From Candidatus Nanopelagicales bacterium (GTDB taxonomy: Bacteria; Actinomycetota; Actinomycetes; S36-B12), in the NCBI GenBank assembly GCA_023264215.1, contig JALQSY010000009.1:1-24592 (forward strand): a stretch of 24,592 nucleotides of DNA, in the 5' to 3' direction. Under the pieces are notes generated by a model. That model was not told the DNA's origin, made no database searches, and saw only the letters and a program-made list of their open reading frames with translations. Both the position numbers and the translations under genes were made by a program. Below are positions 12,524 through 20,363 of this stretch, one piece after another. How positions within the stretch are numbered: the stretch's first letter is position 1; the number at the start of each line of letters is the position of its first letter.

Positions 12524-13673
12524 CGCGACTCCGGCCGGGCCAGGGGACGACGGCCAGCGCTCCGACGGCGATCAGGGCCGCGCCGATGAGGCCGACATGA
12601 AGCGGCGCCGGACCCAGTCCCTGCAGGGAGGTCGAGCCGAGCGAACCCGTCGCCAGCAGGCACATCAGCGCGATCATGGCGCCCGAGATACCCGCGCCCA
12701 TGGCAGCGACGGCCATCCCGGTCGCTCCCACTCGCCCGCGACGCCGCAGCAGCAAGCCGGCCAGCACCCCCGCGACGACGATCGACGCGGGCAGGGCGGC
12801 ACCGGCGGCGGGCGCCTGTCCGGGCAGCGCGGCGAACAGCGGGAAGCCGGGCAGCGCGACGCTCGAGGGCTCGTCGAAGACCGAGACCGCGGAGCCGACG
12901 GCGATGGTGATGCCGGGCCCGATGACATAGGCCATCGTCCACACGATGGCCGTGGGGAGGTAGCCCATGGTGAGGACGGCCAGCAGGATCGCGCCAGCGA
13001 TGCCCGGATCCAACTGGACCAGGAGTTGATTCACCGACTGCAGGTTGGTGATCACAGCGAGCGCCAGGAAGGCGGAGGACACCCCGACGATGACCGCGAT
13101 CGCGACCCCCGCAGCGGCTGCGGCATCGCGCAACTGCCGGGGTGCGCGGCGCCACGGGAGCACGGCGGAGCGATGCATCACGGCGATGGCGGTCACAGCG
13201 AAGCCGATGAGCCCGCACACGACAGCAGCCTGAGTAGGCGGCACCTGAAGCGTGCGCGCCAAGACGGCGACGACGGCCGCTGCGGCGCCGAAGCCCACAC
13301 CCGCTGCCGCGGCGACCGCGAAGGCCTCACCGCGACGCGCGACTGCCGAGGCGTCCGCCGCCCAGCGCCCCCCGCCCAGCAGTCCGATGATCGCGAGCGC
13401 TCCGAAACCGAGCGGGAGCAAGGTGATGCTCACCCCGGCAACGGTGGGTGACAGGCCCAGGCCGGCCAGCCAGGCTCCCGCGGCCGCCTCGAGCATCTGG
13501 GACCACTCCTGCGTCCCGGACGGATCGAGCATCCAGGCCCCGAGGGCCACGACGGCCAGGGCGAGGAAGCTCAGGGCAGCCGCAGCGATGCCCGCGGCCG
13601 CACCGGACACCACGAGCGGAAGCGGCGTCGCCGCCGTCCTCGCGGGCGCGCGGTCGCGCGCGGTCAGGCTCAC
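12516..13673 (-). CDS. perM: DUF6350 / PerM-like polytopic membrane protein
   Basis: This 385-residue membrane protein has around nine hydrophobic segments and a short charged N-terminus. The stretch GYLPTAIVWTMAYVIGPG and the following SAVSVFDEPSSVALPGFPLFAALPG are typical of the actinobacterial DUF6350 family. The M. tuberculosis member PerM (Rv0955) is reported to affect cell division and persistence. The position between sucD and purN matches what I remember of the M. tuberculosis order, which supports orthology; the symbol rests on family plus synteny. The start is GTG with a CAGTCT -10-like element 6 nt upstream. The gene is very Ala/Gly/Val rich, as expected for a membrane protein at this GC content. 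Confidence 0.8.
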   Translation of the reverse strand: MSLTARDRAPARTAATPLPLVVSGAAAGIAAAALSFLALAVVALGAWMLDPSGTQEWSQMLEAAAGAWLAGLGLSPTVAGVSITLLPLGFGALAIIGLLGGGRWAADASAVARRGEAFAVAAAAGVGFGAAAAVVAVLARTLQVPPTQAAVVCGLIGFAVTAIAVMHRSAVLPWRRAPRQLRDAAAAAGVAIAVIVGVSSAFLALAVITNLQSVNQLLVQLDPGIAGAILLAVLTMGYLPTAIVWTMAYVIGPGITIAVGSAVSVFDEPSSVALPGFPLFAALPGQAPAAGAALPASIVVAGVLAGLLLRRRGRVGATGMAVAAMGAGISGAMIALMCLLATGSLGSTSLQGLGPAPLHVGLIGAALIAVGALAVVPWPGRSRDV

Positions 13674-13679
13674 TGGACA

Positions 13680-13685
13680 AGACTG
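13680..13685 (-). promoter_or_regulatory. Weak putative -10 (CAGTCT) for leaderless perM
   Basis: CAGTCT ends 6 nt before the perM GTG (spacer TGTCCA). It keeps A2 and T6 of TAnnnT but lacks T1. No Shine-Dalgarno is seen. Confidence 0.3.
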
Positions 13686-13737
13686 TCAGCCCCCGCCGCA
13701 CGAGGGCCGTAACGGCACGCGGGCAACGGGACTCCCA

Positions 13738-13754
13738 GGGGCCTCACAGGCCCC
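13738..13754 (-). terminator. Candidate terminator hairpin after sucD
   Basis: GGGGCCT and AGGCCCC form a perfect 7-bp stem with a 3-nt loop, 14 nt past the sucD stop and upstream of perM. There is no T-tract, so termination would be weak or of the GC-hairpin kind common in actinobacteria. It separates sucCD from the perM-purH unit. Confidence 0.45.
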
Positions 13755-13767
13755 AGACCGGCCGGGA

Positions 13768-14633
<866 letters not shown>

Positions 14634-14637
<4 letters not shown>

Positions 14638-15812
14638 GCCGCACCTCCGGCGAGCTGCGCGACCCGCCGGGCCGCGTCATCCATGGTCTCCACCATCTCG
14701 ACGAGCGGGTGATCGAACTCCGTGAGGATGCGTCGCCCTTCGACGGCGTTGTTGCCGTCGATGCGGCAGACGATGGGCTTGGTGACCGGCGTGCCGCGCT
14801 CGGCCAGGGCTCCGACCGCCTGGACGATGCCATTGGCCACCGCATCGCAGGAGGTGATGCCGCCGAAGACGTTGACGAAGACCGCTCGAACGTCAGCATC
14901 GTTGAGCACGATATCCAGGCCGTTGGACATGACCTCCGCGCTCGCGCCGCCGCCGATGTCGAGGAAGTTCGCCGGCCTGACGCCGCCGAAGTCCTCGCCC
15001 GCGTAGGCCACGACGTCGAGCGTGCTCATGACCAGGCCCGCCCCATTGCCGATGATGCCGACCTCGCCGTCGAGCTTGACGTAGTTGAGATCGAACTCCT
15101 TGGCGCGCAGCTCGATCGGATCGGTCCCGTCGCGATCGACCAGGTCGGCGTGTGACGCGTGGCGATAGTGAGCGTTGTCGTCGAGCGTCACCTTGCCGTC
15201 GAGGGCCAGGACCCGGCCGTCGGCAGACAGCACCAGCGGGTTGACCTCGACCAGCGTGGCGTCCTCCTCGACCAGGACGCGCCACAACTGCACGAGGATC
15301 GCCGCGACCTGATCGCGGATGTGCGCCGGGAAGCCGGCCTCCTCCGCGATGCGTGCCGCTATGGCGGGGTCCACGCCCTCGATCGCATCGATGCGCACCA
15401 GCGCCAGCGCCTCAGGCCGCGTCGCGGCGACCTCCTCGATGTCCACGCCGCCCTCGACGCTGGCCATGGCGAGGAATGCGCGATTGGCGCGGTCGAGCAG
15501 GAAGGAGACGTAGTACTCCTCGGCGATGTCGGTGGCCTCGGTGACCAGGACCCGGCGTACGACATGCCCCTTGATGTCCAGGCCGAGGATGTCCTCCGCG
15601 CGCGCCCTGGCCTCCTCGGGGGTGGCGGCGAGCTTGACCCCGCCCGCCTTGCCGCGGCCCCCGGTCTTCACCTGCGCCTTCACCACGACGGCCGAGCCGA
15701 TCTTGCGCGCGGCCTCGTAGGCAGCGTCCGGCGTCGTGCACACCTCGCCCGGCGTGACGGGGACACCGTGCGCATCGAACAGGTGCTTGGCCTGGTACTC
15801 GTAGAGATCCAC
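14634..15812 (-). CDS. sucC: Succinyl-CoA synthetase beta subunit
   Basis: This is the nucleotide-binding beta subunit partnering SucD. The ATP-grasp domain at the N-terminus begins [17 protein letters not shown] and carries [19 protein letters not shown]. The metal and phosphate region LVEVNPLVL lies near residue 190. The C-terminal ligase domain shows [22 protein letters not shown] and [10 protein letters not shown]. Length 392 residues, normal. The start is GTG with GGAGG (15818-15822) 5 nt upstream, and a TAGGCT -10 at 15870-15875. It heads the sucCD operon; ATP or GTP specificity cannot be read reliably. Confidence 0.97.
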
Positions 15813-15869
15813 GTCTTCCTCCGGCTCAGCCCGACGGACTTGGCGCGTCCCGCGGGCATGAATGGCCAG

Positions 15870-15875
15870 AGCCTA
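15870..15875 (-). promoter_or_regulatory. Putative -10 (TAGGCT) for sucCD
   Basis: TAGGCT lies in the 75-bp gap after the B12-binding gene. It predicts a start near 15863 and a leader of about 50 nt. A -35 is not obvious. Read-through from upstream is also possible. Confidence 0.4.
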
Positions 15876-15887
15876 CTGTCGCGCTCC

Positions 15888-16286
15888 TCACGCGCCGCGA
15901 TCAGGCACGTAGGCGCCAACCCACTCGACGATCTCCGGCAGCGGGGTGCCCGGCCCGAAGACCCGGGTGACGCCGAGGGACAGCAGGCCCGGGATATCCG
16001 CGTCGGGGATGATTCCGCCCCCGAACACCACGATGTCCTCTGCTCCCCTGCCGCGCAGCTCGGACATCAACTCCTCGAAGAGCACCTGGTGGGCCCCAGA
16101 GAGCACCGAGACGCCGATCGCATCCGCGTCCTCCTGGATCGCCGCGTCGGCGATCTGCGCGGGCGTTTGGTGCAGCCCGGTGTAGACGATCTCGAAGCCC
16201 GCATCGCGTAGCGCACGAGCCACGACCTTGGCGCCACGGTCGTGGCCGTCGAGTCCCGGCTTGGCCACCACGATCCTGGCGGGCAT
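15888..16286 (-). CDS. Stand-alone cobalamin-binding subunit of an acyl-CoA mutase (IcmB-like)
   Basis: This 132-residue protein is a complete B12-binding Rossmann domain of the methylmalonyl-CoA mutase type. The signature D13-x-H15-x-x-G18 in LDGHDRG supplies the lower axial His for cobalt. S60-V-L62 and the GGG at 89-91 (FGGGIIPD) complete the DxHxxG-SxL-GG motif. There is no TIM-barrel part, so it should act with a separately encoded large subunit, as in isobutyryl-CoA mutase IcmB (~136 residues) or HcmB. The large subunit is not in the window. The ATG at 16286 has AAGGAGG 4 nt upstream; the same frame stays open to 16664 but that is shadow of the divergent hydrolase gene. Confidence 0.88.
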   Translation of the reverse strand: MPARIVVAKPGLDGHDRGAKVVARALRDAGFEIVYTGLHQTPAQIADAAIQEDADAIGVSVLSGAHQVLFEELMSELRGRGAEDIVVFGGGIIPDADIPGLLSLGVTRVFGPGTPLPEIVEWVGAYVPDRGA

Positions 16287-16320
16287 GGGTCCTCCTTCGG
16301 CCACGGCTCCTGCGGCACTC

Positions 16321-16326
16321 ACGATA
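16321..16326 (-). promoter_or_regulatory. Putative -10 (TATCGT) for the B12-binding subunit gene
   Basis: TATCGT in the 108-bp divergent gap predicts a start near 16314 and a leader of about 28 nt ending in a full Shine-Dalgarno. The leader is far too short for a cobalamin riboswitch. Confidence 0.45.
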
Positions 16327-16382
16327 GCGGGGGGCCTCGCGGCGATCGGAGCGTCATCAGGACATCGCGCGCTCGGACGGGC

Positions 16383-16388
16383 TAGCGT
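16383..16388 (+). promoter_or_regulatory. Putative -10 (TAGCGT) for the leaderless hydrolase gene
   Basis: TAGCGT, a 6-nt spacer CGACGC and then GTG. No Shine-Dalgarno precedes the start, so a leaderless mRNA is likely. Confidence 0.55.
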
Positions 16389-16394
16389 CGACGC

Positions 16395-17261
16395 GTGCCC
16401 CGAGTACCGTCGCCCGCGCTCAAGGCGTGGGGCCACGGGGCGGCGCGGACCGGGCGCACGCTGCTCACGCCGTCCACCGCTCGCGGAGTGGCCGTCGAAG
16501 CGGCGTGGGTGACCGCTCATCTCGCGATGTATCCCATGGGACTTGTCGAGGAGCGGTTGCGGCTGCAGCAGGAACGGCACTCGCTCGAGGACCTTCCCCC
16601 GGCCCAGCGGGGGCTCCTGGTGGGGGACGTCGAGGCGGCCGGGACCCCGATCGTCCTGGTCCACGGAATCTTCGACAACCGATCCATCTTCACTCTCCTG
16701 CGCCGCAACCTGCGCAAGCGCGGCTTCGGATCGACCTATGCCCTCAACTATTCCGCGCTCACCGACGACATCCGCACCGTGTCATCCCGACTCGGGACGC
16801 TGGTCGAGCGGGTATGCGAGGAGACCGGCCACGAGCGGATCCACGTCATCGGGCACTCGCTCGGCGGCCTCATCGGGCGCTACCTCGTCCAGCGCCTCGG
16901 TGGTGACGAGCGGGTCCACACCCTGGTCACCTTGGGCACACCCCATGCGGGGACCCTGCCCGCTCATGTCGTCCCGCTCGAGTTGACCCGGCAGATGCGC
17001 ACCGACAGCGATCTCATCGCCGAGCTCGCCGAGCCGGCCCCGCGGTGTCGGACCCGCTTCCTCGCCGTGTGGTCCGACATCGACCAGCTCGTGATCCCGC
17101 AGCCGAACGCCCGGATCGACCACCCGGACCTGCGGGCCCGCAACGTCCTGGTGCGCGGCGTCGGCCACCTCTCGCTACCCGTGGACGGACGGGTCATCAA
17201 GGAGATCGCCGGAACCCTCGCCCTCCTCGATGACCCCCACCAGGCTCCCCAGAGCACTTAA
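16395..17261 (+). CDS. Alpha/beta hydrolase (lipase/esterase-like)
   Basis: This 288-residue serine hydrolase has the order expected of a lipase. The oxyanion segment VLVHGIFDN is at about residues 87-95, the nucleophile elbow is G153-H-S155-L-G, a likely catalytic Asp230 sits in SDIDQLV, and His258 in [16 protein letters not shown] is typical of the bacterial lipase/PGAP1-like group. No signal peptide is seen; the N-terminal 60 residues are amphipathic and contain a weakly hydrophobic patch. The substrate is unknown; membrane or storage lipid esters are reasonable guesses. The start is GTG with a leaderless-type -10. It is divergent from the B12-subunit gene and is followed 77 bp later by the M23 peptidase. 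Confidence 0.83.
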   Translation: MPRVPSPALKAWGHGAARTGRTLLTPSTARGVAVEAAWVTAHLAMYPMGLVEERLRLQQERHSLEDLPPAQRGLLVGDVEAAGTPIVLVHGIFDNRSIFTLLRRNLRKRGFGSTYALNYSALTDDIRTVSSRLGTLVERVCEETGHERIHVIGHSLGGLIGRYLVQRLGGDERVHTLVTLGTPHAGTLPAHVVPLELTRQMRTDSDLIAELAEPAPRCRTRFLAVWSDIDQLVIPQPNARIDHPDLRARNVLVRGVGHLSLPVDGRVIKEIAGTLALLDDPHQAPQST

Positions 17262-17273
17262 TTCGCCACTTCT

Positions 17274-17297
17274 GTCACACCAGTCACATTGGCCACA
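17274..17297 (+). promoter_or_regulatory. Three GTCACA-like direct repeats, putative MtrA box
   Basis: GTCACA (17274-17279), GTCACA (17283-17288) and GCCACA (17292-17297) repeat at an exact 9-bp period, 42-65 bp before the M23 gene start. Tandem GTCACAgcg-like 9-mers are the reported binding motif of the actinobacterial response regulator MtrA, which controls cell-wall hydrolase genes. The repeat is seen directly; the regulator is inferred. Confidence 0.55.
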
Positions 17298-17326
17298 TCG
17301 AACTGGTTCGCGGCCCACGCGGCTGG

Positions 17327-17332
17327 TAGACC
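17327..17332 (+). promoter_or_regulatory. Putative -10 (TAGACC) for the M23 peptidase gene
   Basis: TAGACC ends 6 nt before the ATG. T6 of the consensus is missing, which fits a promoter that needs an activator at the repeats 30-50 bp upstream. Confidence 0.35.
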
Positions 17333-17338
17333 CGTCCC

Positions 17339-18094
17339 ATGCGCCGGCTCGTCCTCCCGCTGCTCACCGTCGCCGCCCTGGTGCTGGCGCAGGGGGCGAT
17401 CGTGCTGGCGGTGGGCGCCCCCTCGCTCGCCGCGGACCGGATGAGCGGCCCGACGACGGGCGCCGGCGGCGCCGGCCCCGAACTCGGAGCGGGCAGCGAG
17501 GTCGACGTGGCCACCGACGGCAGGCTCGATGGCTCCGCGGGCATCGCGCACCTCGCATCGGTCACATCCGCGCGGACGACGACGGCAGAGGCGGCGGCGA
17601 CCGGCGACGGTACGGCGGCGGAGGTCCGCAAGAAGCGCGAGGGACCGGCCTACAGCTATCCGGTGACCTGGGGCACACCCGTCAGCGGGCAGTTCGGCGA
17701 GGTCAGCAGCTCCTGGCCGCGCGGGCATGCGGGGATCGACTTCAACGGCGAGACCGGCGATCCGGTGTATGCCGCCACGGATGGTCGCGTGCAGTACGCC
17801 GAGTTCAACTACGGCGGCTACGGCAACCTCGTCATGATCATGCGATCGGATGGCACGCAGACCAGGTACGCCCACCTGCACAAGATCAAGGTGCGAAAGG
17901 GCGACCGCGTAAGTGCGGGTCAGTTGATCGGCACGATCGGCAGTACGGGCAATTCCTCGGGCTCCCACCTGCACTTCGAAGTCCGCGTCGGCGACGCGCT
18001 CACGCCCACCAACCCCGCGGGCCTGTGGACCGGGCCGAGGCCGGGCATCCCGGCCAAGCCGCCGGCCTGGGCCTGCCGCAACTTCGGCTGCTGA
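17339..18094 (+). CDS. Secreted M23 family peptidoglycan metallopeptidase
   Basis: This is a LytM-type endopeptidase acting on peptidoglycan cross-links outside the membrane. A signal peptide (RRLVLPLLTVAALVLAQ) ends near PSLAA|D32-33. A Gly/Ala/Thr-rich linker follows to about residue 100. The M23 domain carries the zinc ligands H130 and D134 in GHAGIDF and H212 in H210-L-H212-FEV, plus H179 in RYAHLH, so it looks catalytically intact rather than a LytM regulator. Two Cys near the C-terminus (WACRNFGC) could form a disulfide. Length 251 residues. It converges with pcrA, separated by 1 nt. An M23 gene facing uvrD1 also occurs in M. tuberculosis, as far as I recall. Confidence 0.93.
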   Translation: MRRLVLPLLTVAALVLAQGAIVLAVGAPSLAADRMSGPTTGAGGAGPELGAGSEVDVATDGRLDGSAGIAHLASVTSARTTTAEAAATGDGTAAEVRKKREGPAYSYPVTWGTPVSGQFGEVSSSWPRGHAGIDFNGETGDPVYAATDGRVQYAEFNYGGYGNLVMIMRSDGTQTRYAHLHKIKVRKGDRVSAGQLIGTIGSTGNSSGSHLHFEVRVGDALTPTNPAGLWTGPRPGIPAKPPAWACRNFGC

Positions 18095-18095
18095 A

Positions 18096-20306
18096 CTACA
18101 GCTTCTCGACCGGGGCGTAGCGCAGGAGCAGGCGCTTGGTGCCCACCGAGCCGAAATCGATCGTCGCCTCGGCCCGCTCACCCACGCCCGAGGTCCCTGT
18201 CACCGTCCCCATGCCGAAGGTCTTGTGGAGCACGCGGTCCCCGACGGACAGCGACACGACCGCGCGCGTGCCGGCCGTCGGCGCAGGCCGCAACACCGGA
18301 CCGGTGGCGGTCGCCGGCCGGGGGGCGGAGGCACCCTGGGCTCCCGCCCATGTCAGCACGGGCTCGTCGCGGCGGCTCTCGACGAGCTCGGGGGGGATCT
18401 CGTCGAGGAATCGCGAGGCAGGATTGTGCATCGGCGATCCCCAAGCCGAACGCGACACTGCGCGGGTGAGGTAGAGCCGCTCCCGAGCGCGGGTGATGCC
18501 GACGTACGCGAGGCGGCGTTCCTCCTCGAGTTCGGAATCCGATCCCAGGGACCGGATGTGCGGGAAGACCCCGTCCTCCATGCCGGTGAGGAAGACGACC
18601 GGGAACTCCAGGCCCTTGGCGGTGTGCAAGGTCATGAGGGTGACGACACCGTCGTCGTCGTCGGGGATCTCGTCGGCGTCGGCGACGAGGGAGACGCGCT
18701 CGAGGAACCCTGCGAGGTCGGGTTCCTCGGTGTCGCGCTCGTACTCCGCGGCCACCGACTCGAGCTCGGCGAGGTTCTCCAGTCGCGTCTCGTCCTGCGG
18801 ATCGCTGGATGCCTGCAACTCCGCGACGTAGCCGGTCTGCTCGAGGGCAGCCTGGAGGATCGTGGCCGGGCCCTCGCCGGACTCCACCAGCGTGCGCAGA
18901 TCCGCGAGGAGCTGGGCGAAGGCAGTCACCTGGGTGAGCGAGCGGGTGGCCAGGCCCGGAACCTCCGCGGCCCGAGCCAGGGCTGCGCCGAACGAGATGC
19001 GCTCGCGCTGCGCGAAGGACTCGATCGCCTCCTCGGCGCGGTCCCCGATACCCCGTCGCGGGACGTTGAGGATCCGGCGCACGGAGACATCGTCGTCCGG
19101 ATTGGCAACGGCCCGCAGGTACGCGATCGCGTCGCGGATCTCGCGACGCTCGTAGAAGCGAACACTTCCCACAACGGTGTAGGGCAGGCCGACGCGAACG
19201 AAGATCTCCTCAAGTGATCGCGACTGGGCGTTGGTGCGATAGAAGACAGCCACATCGGCCGGGCGCACGCCCTCGCGATCCATGAGGGCATCGATCTCAT
19301 CGGCGACGAAACGGGCTTCGTCGTGCTCGTCGTCCGCGACATAGGTGACGATCGGCGCGCCGGCGCCGGCATCGGTCCACAGTCGCTTGGGGCGCCGGCC
19401 CCCGTTGCGGGAGATGACCCGATTGGCCGCGTCCAGGATCGTCTGCGTGGATCGGTAGTTCTGCTCCAGGAGGACCGTGGTGGAGTCGGGATAGTCCCGC
19501 TCGAACTCCTCGATGTTGCGGATCGTGGCACCTCGGAAGGCATAGATGGACTGATCGGCGTCGCCGACGACGCACAGTTCGGCCGGCGGGACACCCTCGC
19601 TGCCATCGCCGACGAGCTCGCGAACGAGGACGTACTGCGCATGGTTGGTGTCCTGGTACTCGTCGACCATGACATGGCGGAATCGGCGACGGTAGTGCTC
19701 GGCGACGTCGGGGAAGAGCTGGAGCAGGGCGACCGTCGAGCCGATGAGATCGTCGAAGTCGAAGGCATTGGCTCGGCGCAGCCGACGCTGGTACTCGGCG
19801 TAGACATCGGCCAGGACGCGGTCCTGCGGCGTCTCGGCACGACGGGCGAACTCCTCGTCGTCGATCAACTCGTTCTTCAGATGGGACACGCGTGCGGACA
19901 GGGCACGCGGCGGATGGCGCTTGGGATCGAGCTCGAGATCACGGACGACCATGGCCATCAGGCGCTGCGAGTCCGCCGCGTCGTAGATGGAGAAGTTGGT
20001 GGAGATGCCCAGGCGTCCGGCTTCGCGTCGCAGGATGCGCACGCAAGCCGAGTGGAACGTCATCACCCACATCGCGCGCGATGCCGGACCCACGAGCGCC
20101 GCCACGCGCTCCTGCATCTCGCGCGCCGCCTTGTTGGTGAAGGTGATCGCGAGGATCTCCGAGGGGCGCACACCGGAGTCCTTGATCAGGTGGGCGATGC
20201 GCTGGGTGAGGACCCGCGTCTTGCCCGAGCCCGCTCCGGCGACGATGAGCAGGGGGCTGCCACGGTGCGTGACGGCCTCCTGCTGAGCGGGATTGAGGTC
20301 GGGCAT
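18096..20306 (-). CDS. pcrA: ATP-dependent DNA helicase PcrA/UvrD
   Basis: This superfamily 1A 3'-5' helicase acts in nucleotide excision repair and replication restart. The Q-motif region LNPAQQEAV is at residue 4, Walker A is G24-A-G-S-G-K-T30, and TFTNKAAREM (motif Ia), VDEYQDTN (motif II), DADQSIYAFRGA (III), QNYRST (IV), TLHTAKGLEF (V) and VGITRARERLYL (VI) follow. The C-terminal Tudor-like domain (VGDRVLHKTFGMGTV) contacts RNA polymerase in known PcrA proteins. Two starts compete: ATG 20327 and ATG 20306. I choose 20306 because TACGAT lies exactly 6 nt before it and the protein then begins MPDLNPAQ, giving 736 residues. No Shine-Dalgarno is seen for either. Confidence 0.96.
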   Translation of the reverse strand: MPDLNPAQQEAVTHRGSPLLIVAGAGSGKTRVLTQRIAHLIKDSGVRPSEILAITFTNKAAREMQERVAALVGPASRAMWVMTFHSACVRILRREAGRLGISTNFSIYDAADSQRLMAMVVRDLELDPKRHPPRALSARVSHLKNELIDDEEFARRAETPQDRVLADVYAEYQRRLRRANAFDFDDLIGSTVALLQLFPDVAEHYRRRFRHVMVDEYQDTNHAQYVLVRELVGDGSEGVPPAELCVVGDADQSIYAFRGATIRNIEEFERDYPDSTTVLLEQNYRSTQTILDAANRVISRNGGRRPKRLWTDAGAGAPIVTYVADDEHDEARFVADEIDALMDREGVRPADVAVFYRTNAQSRSLEEIFVRVGLPYTVVGSVRFYERREIRDAIAYLRAVANPDDDVSVRRILNVPRRGIGDRAEEAIESFAQRERISFGAALARAAEVPGLATRSLTQVTAFAQLLADLRTLVESGEGPATILQAALEQTGYVAELQASSDPQDETRLENLAELESVAAEYERDTEEPDLAGFLERVSLVADADEIPDDDDGVVTLMTLHTAKGLEFPVVFLTGMEDGVFPHIRSLGSDSELEEERRLAYVGITRARERLYLTRAVSRSAWGSPMHNPASRFLDEIPPELVESRRDEPVLTWAGAQGASAPRPATATGPVLRPAPTAGTRAVVSLSVGDRVLHKTFGMGTVTGTSGVGERAEATIDFGSVGTKRLLLRYAPVEKL

Positions 20307-20312
20307 TGGGTG

Positions 20313-20318
20313 ATCGTA
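20313..20318 (-). promoter_or_regulatory. Putative -10 (TACGAT) that fixes the pcrA start
   Basis: TACGAT with a CACCCA spacer stands 6 nt before the ATG at 20306. If used, transcription begins at that ATG and the ATG at 20327 cannot be translated from this mRNA. Confidence 0.5.
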
Positions 20319-20363
20319 CGTCGTCATGCCGACATCGGATCCCGCTCGGCGCACGGGTGGAGA

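Noticed and set aside
8743..13767. A ZTP (pfl) or THF riboswitch controlling folD or purH
   Set aside because: The gaps before folD (11 bp) and purH (overlap) are far too short. The 94-bp sucD-perM gap shows only a GC hairpin and no pfl-like core.
16287..16394. A cobalamin riboswitch before the B12-binding gene
   Set aside because: The predicted leader is about 28 nt and the whole divergent gap is 108 bp; no B12-box-like sequence was seen.
16287..16664. An N-terminal extension of the B12-binding protein
   Set aside because: It runs through the divergent promoter region and the hydrolase gene, while the ATG at 16286 has a full AAGGAGG and starts the domain directly.
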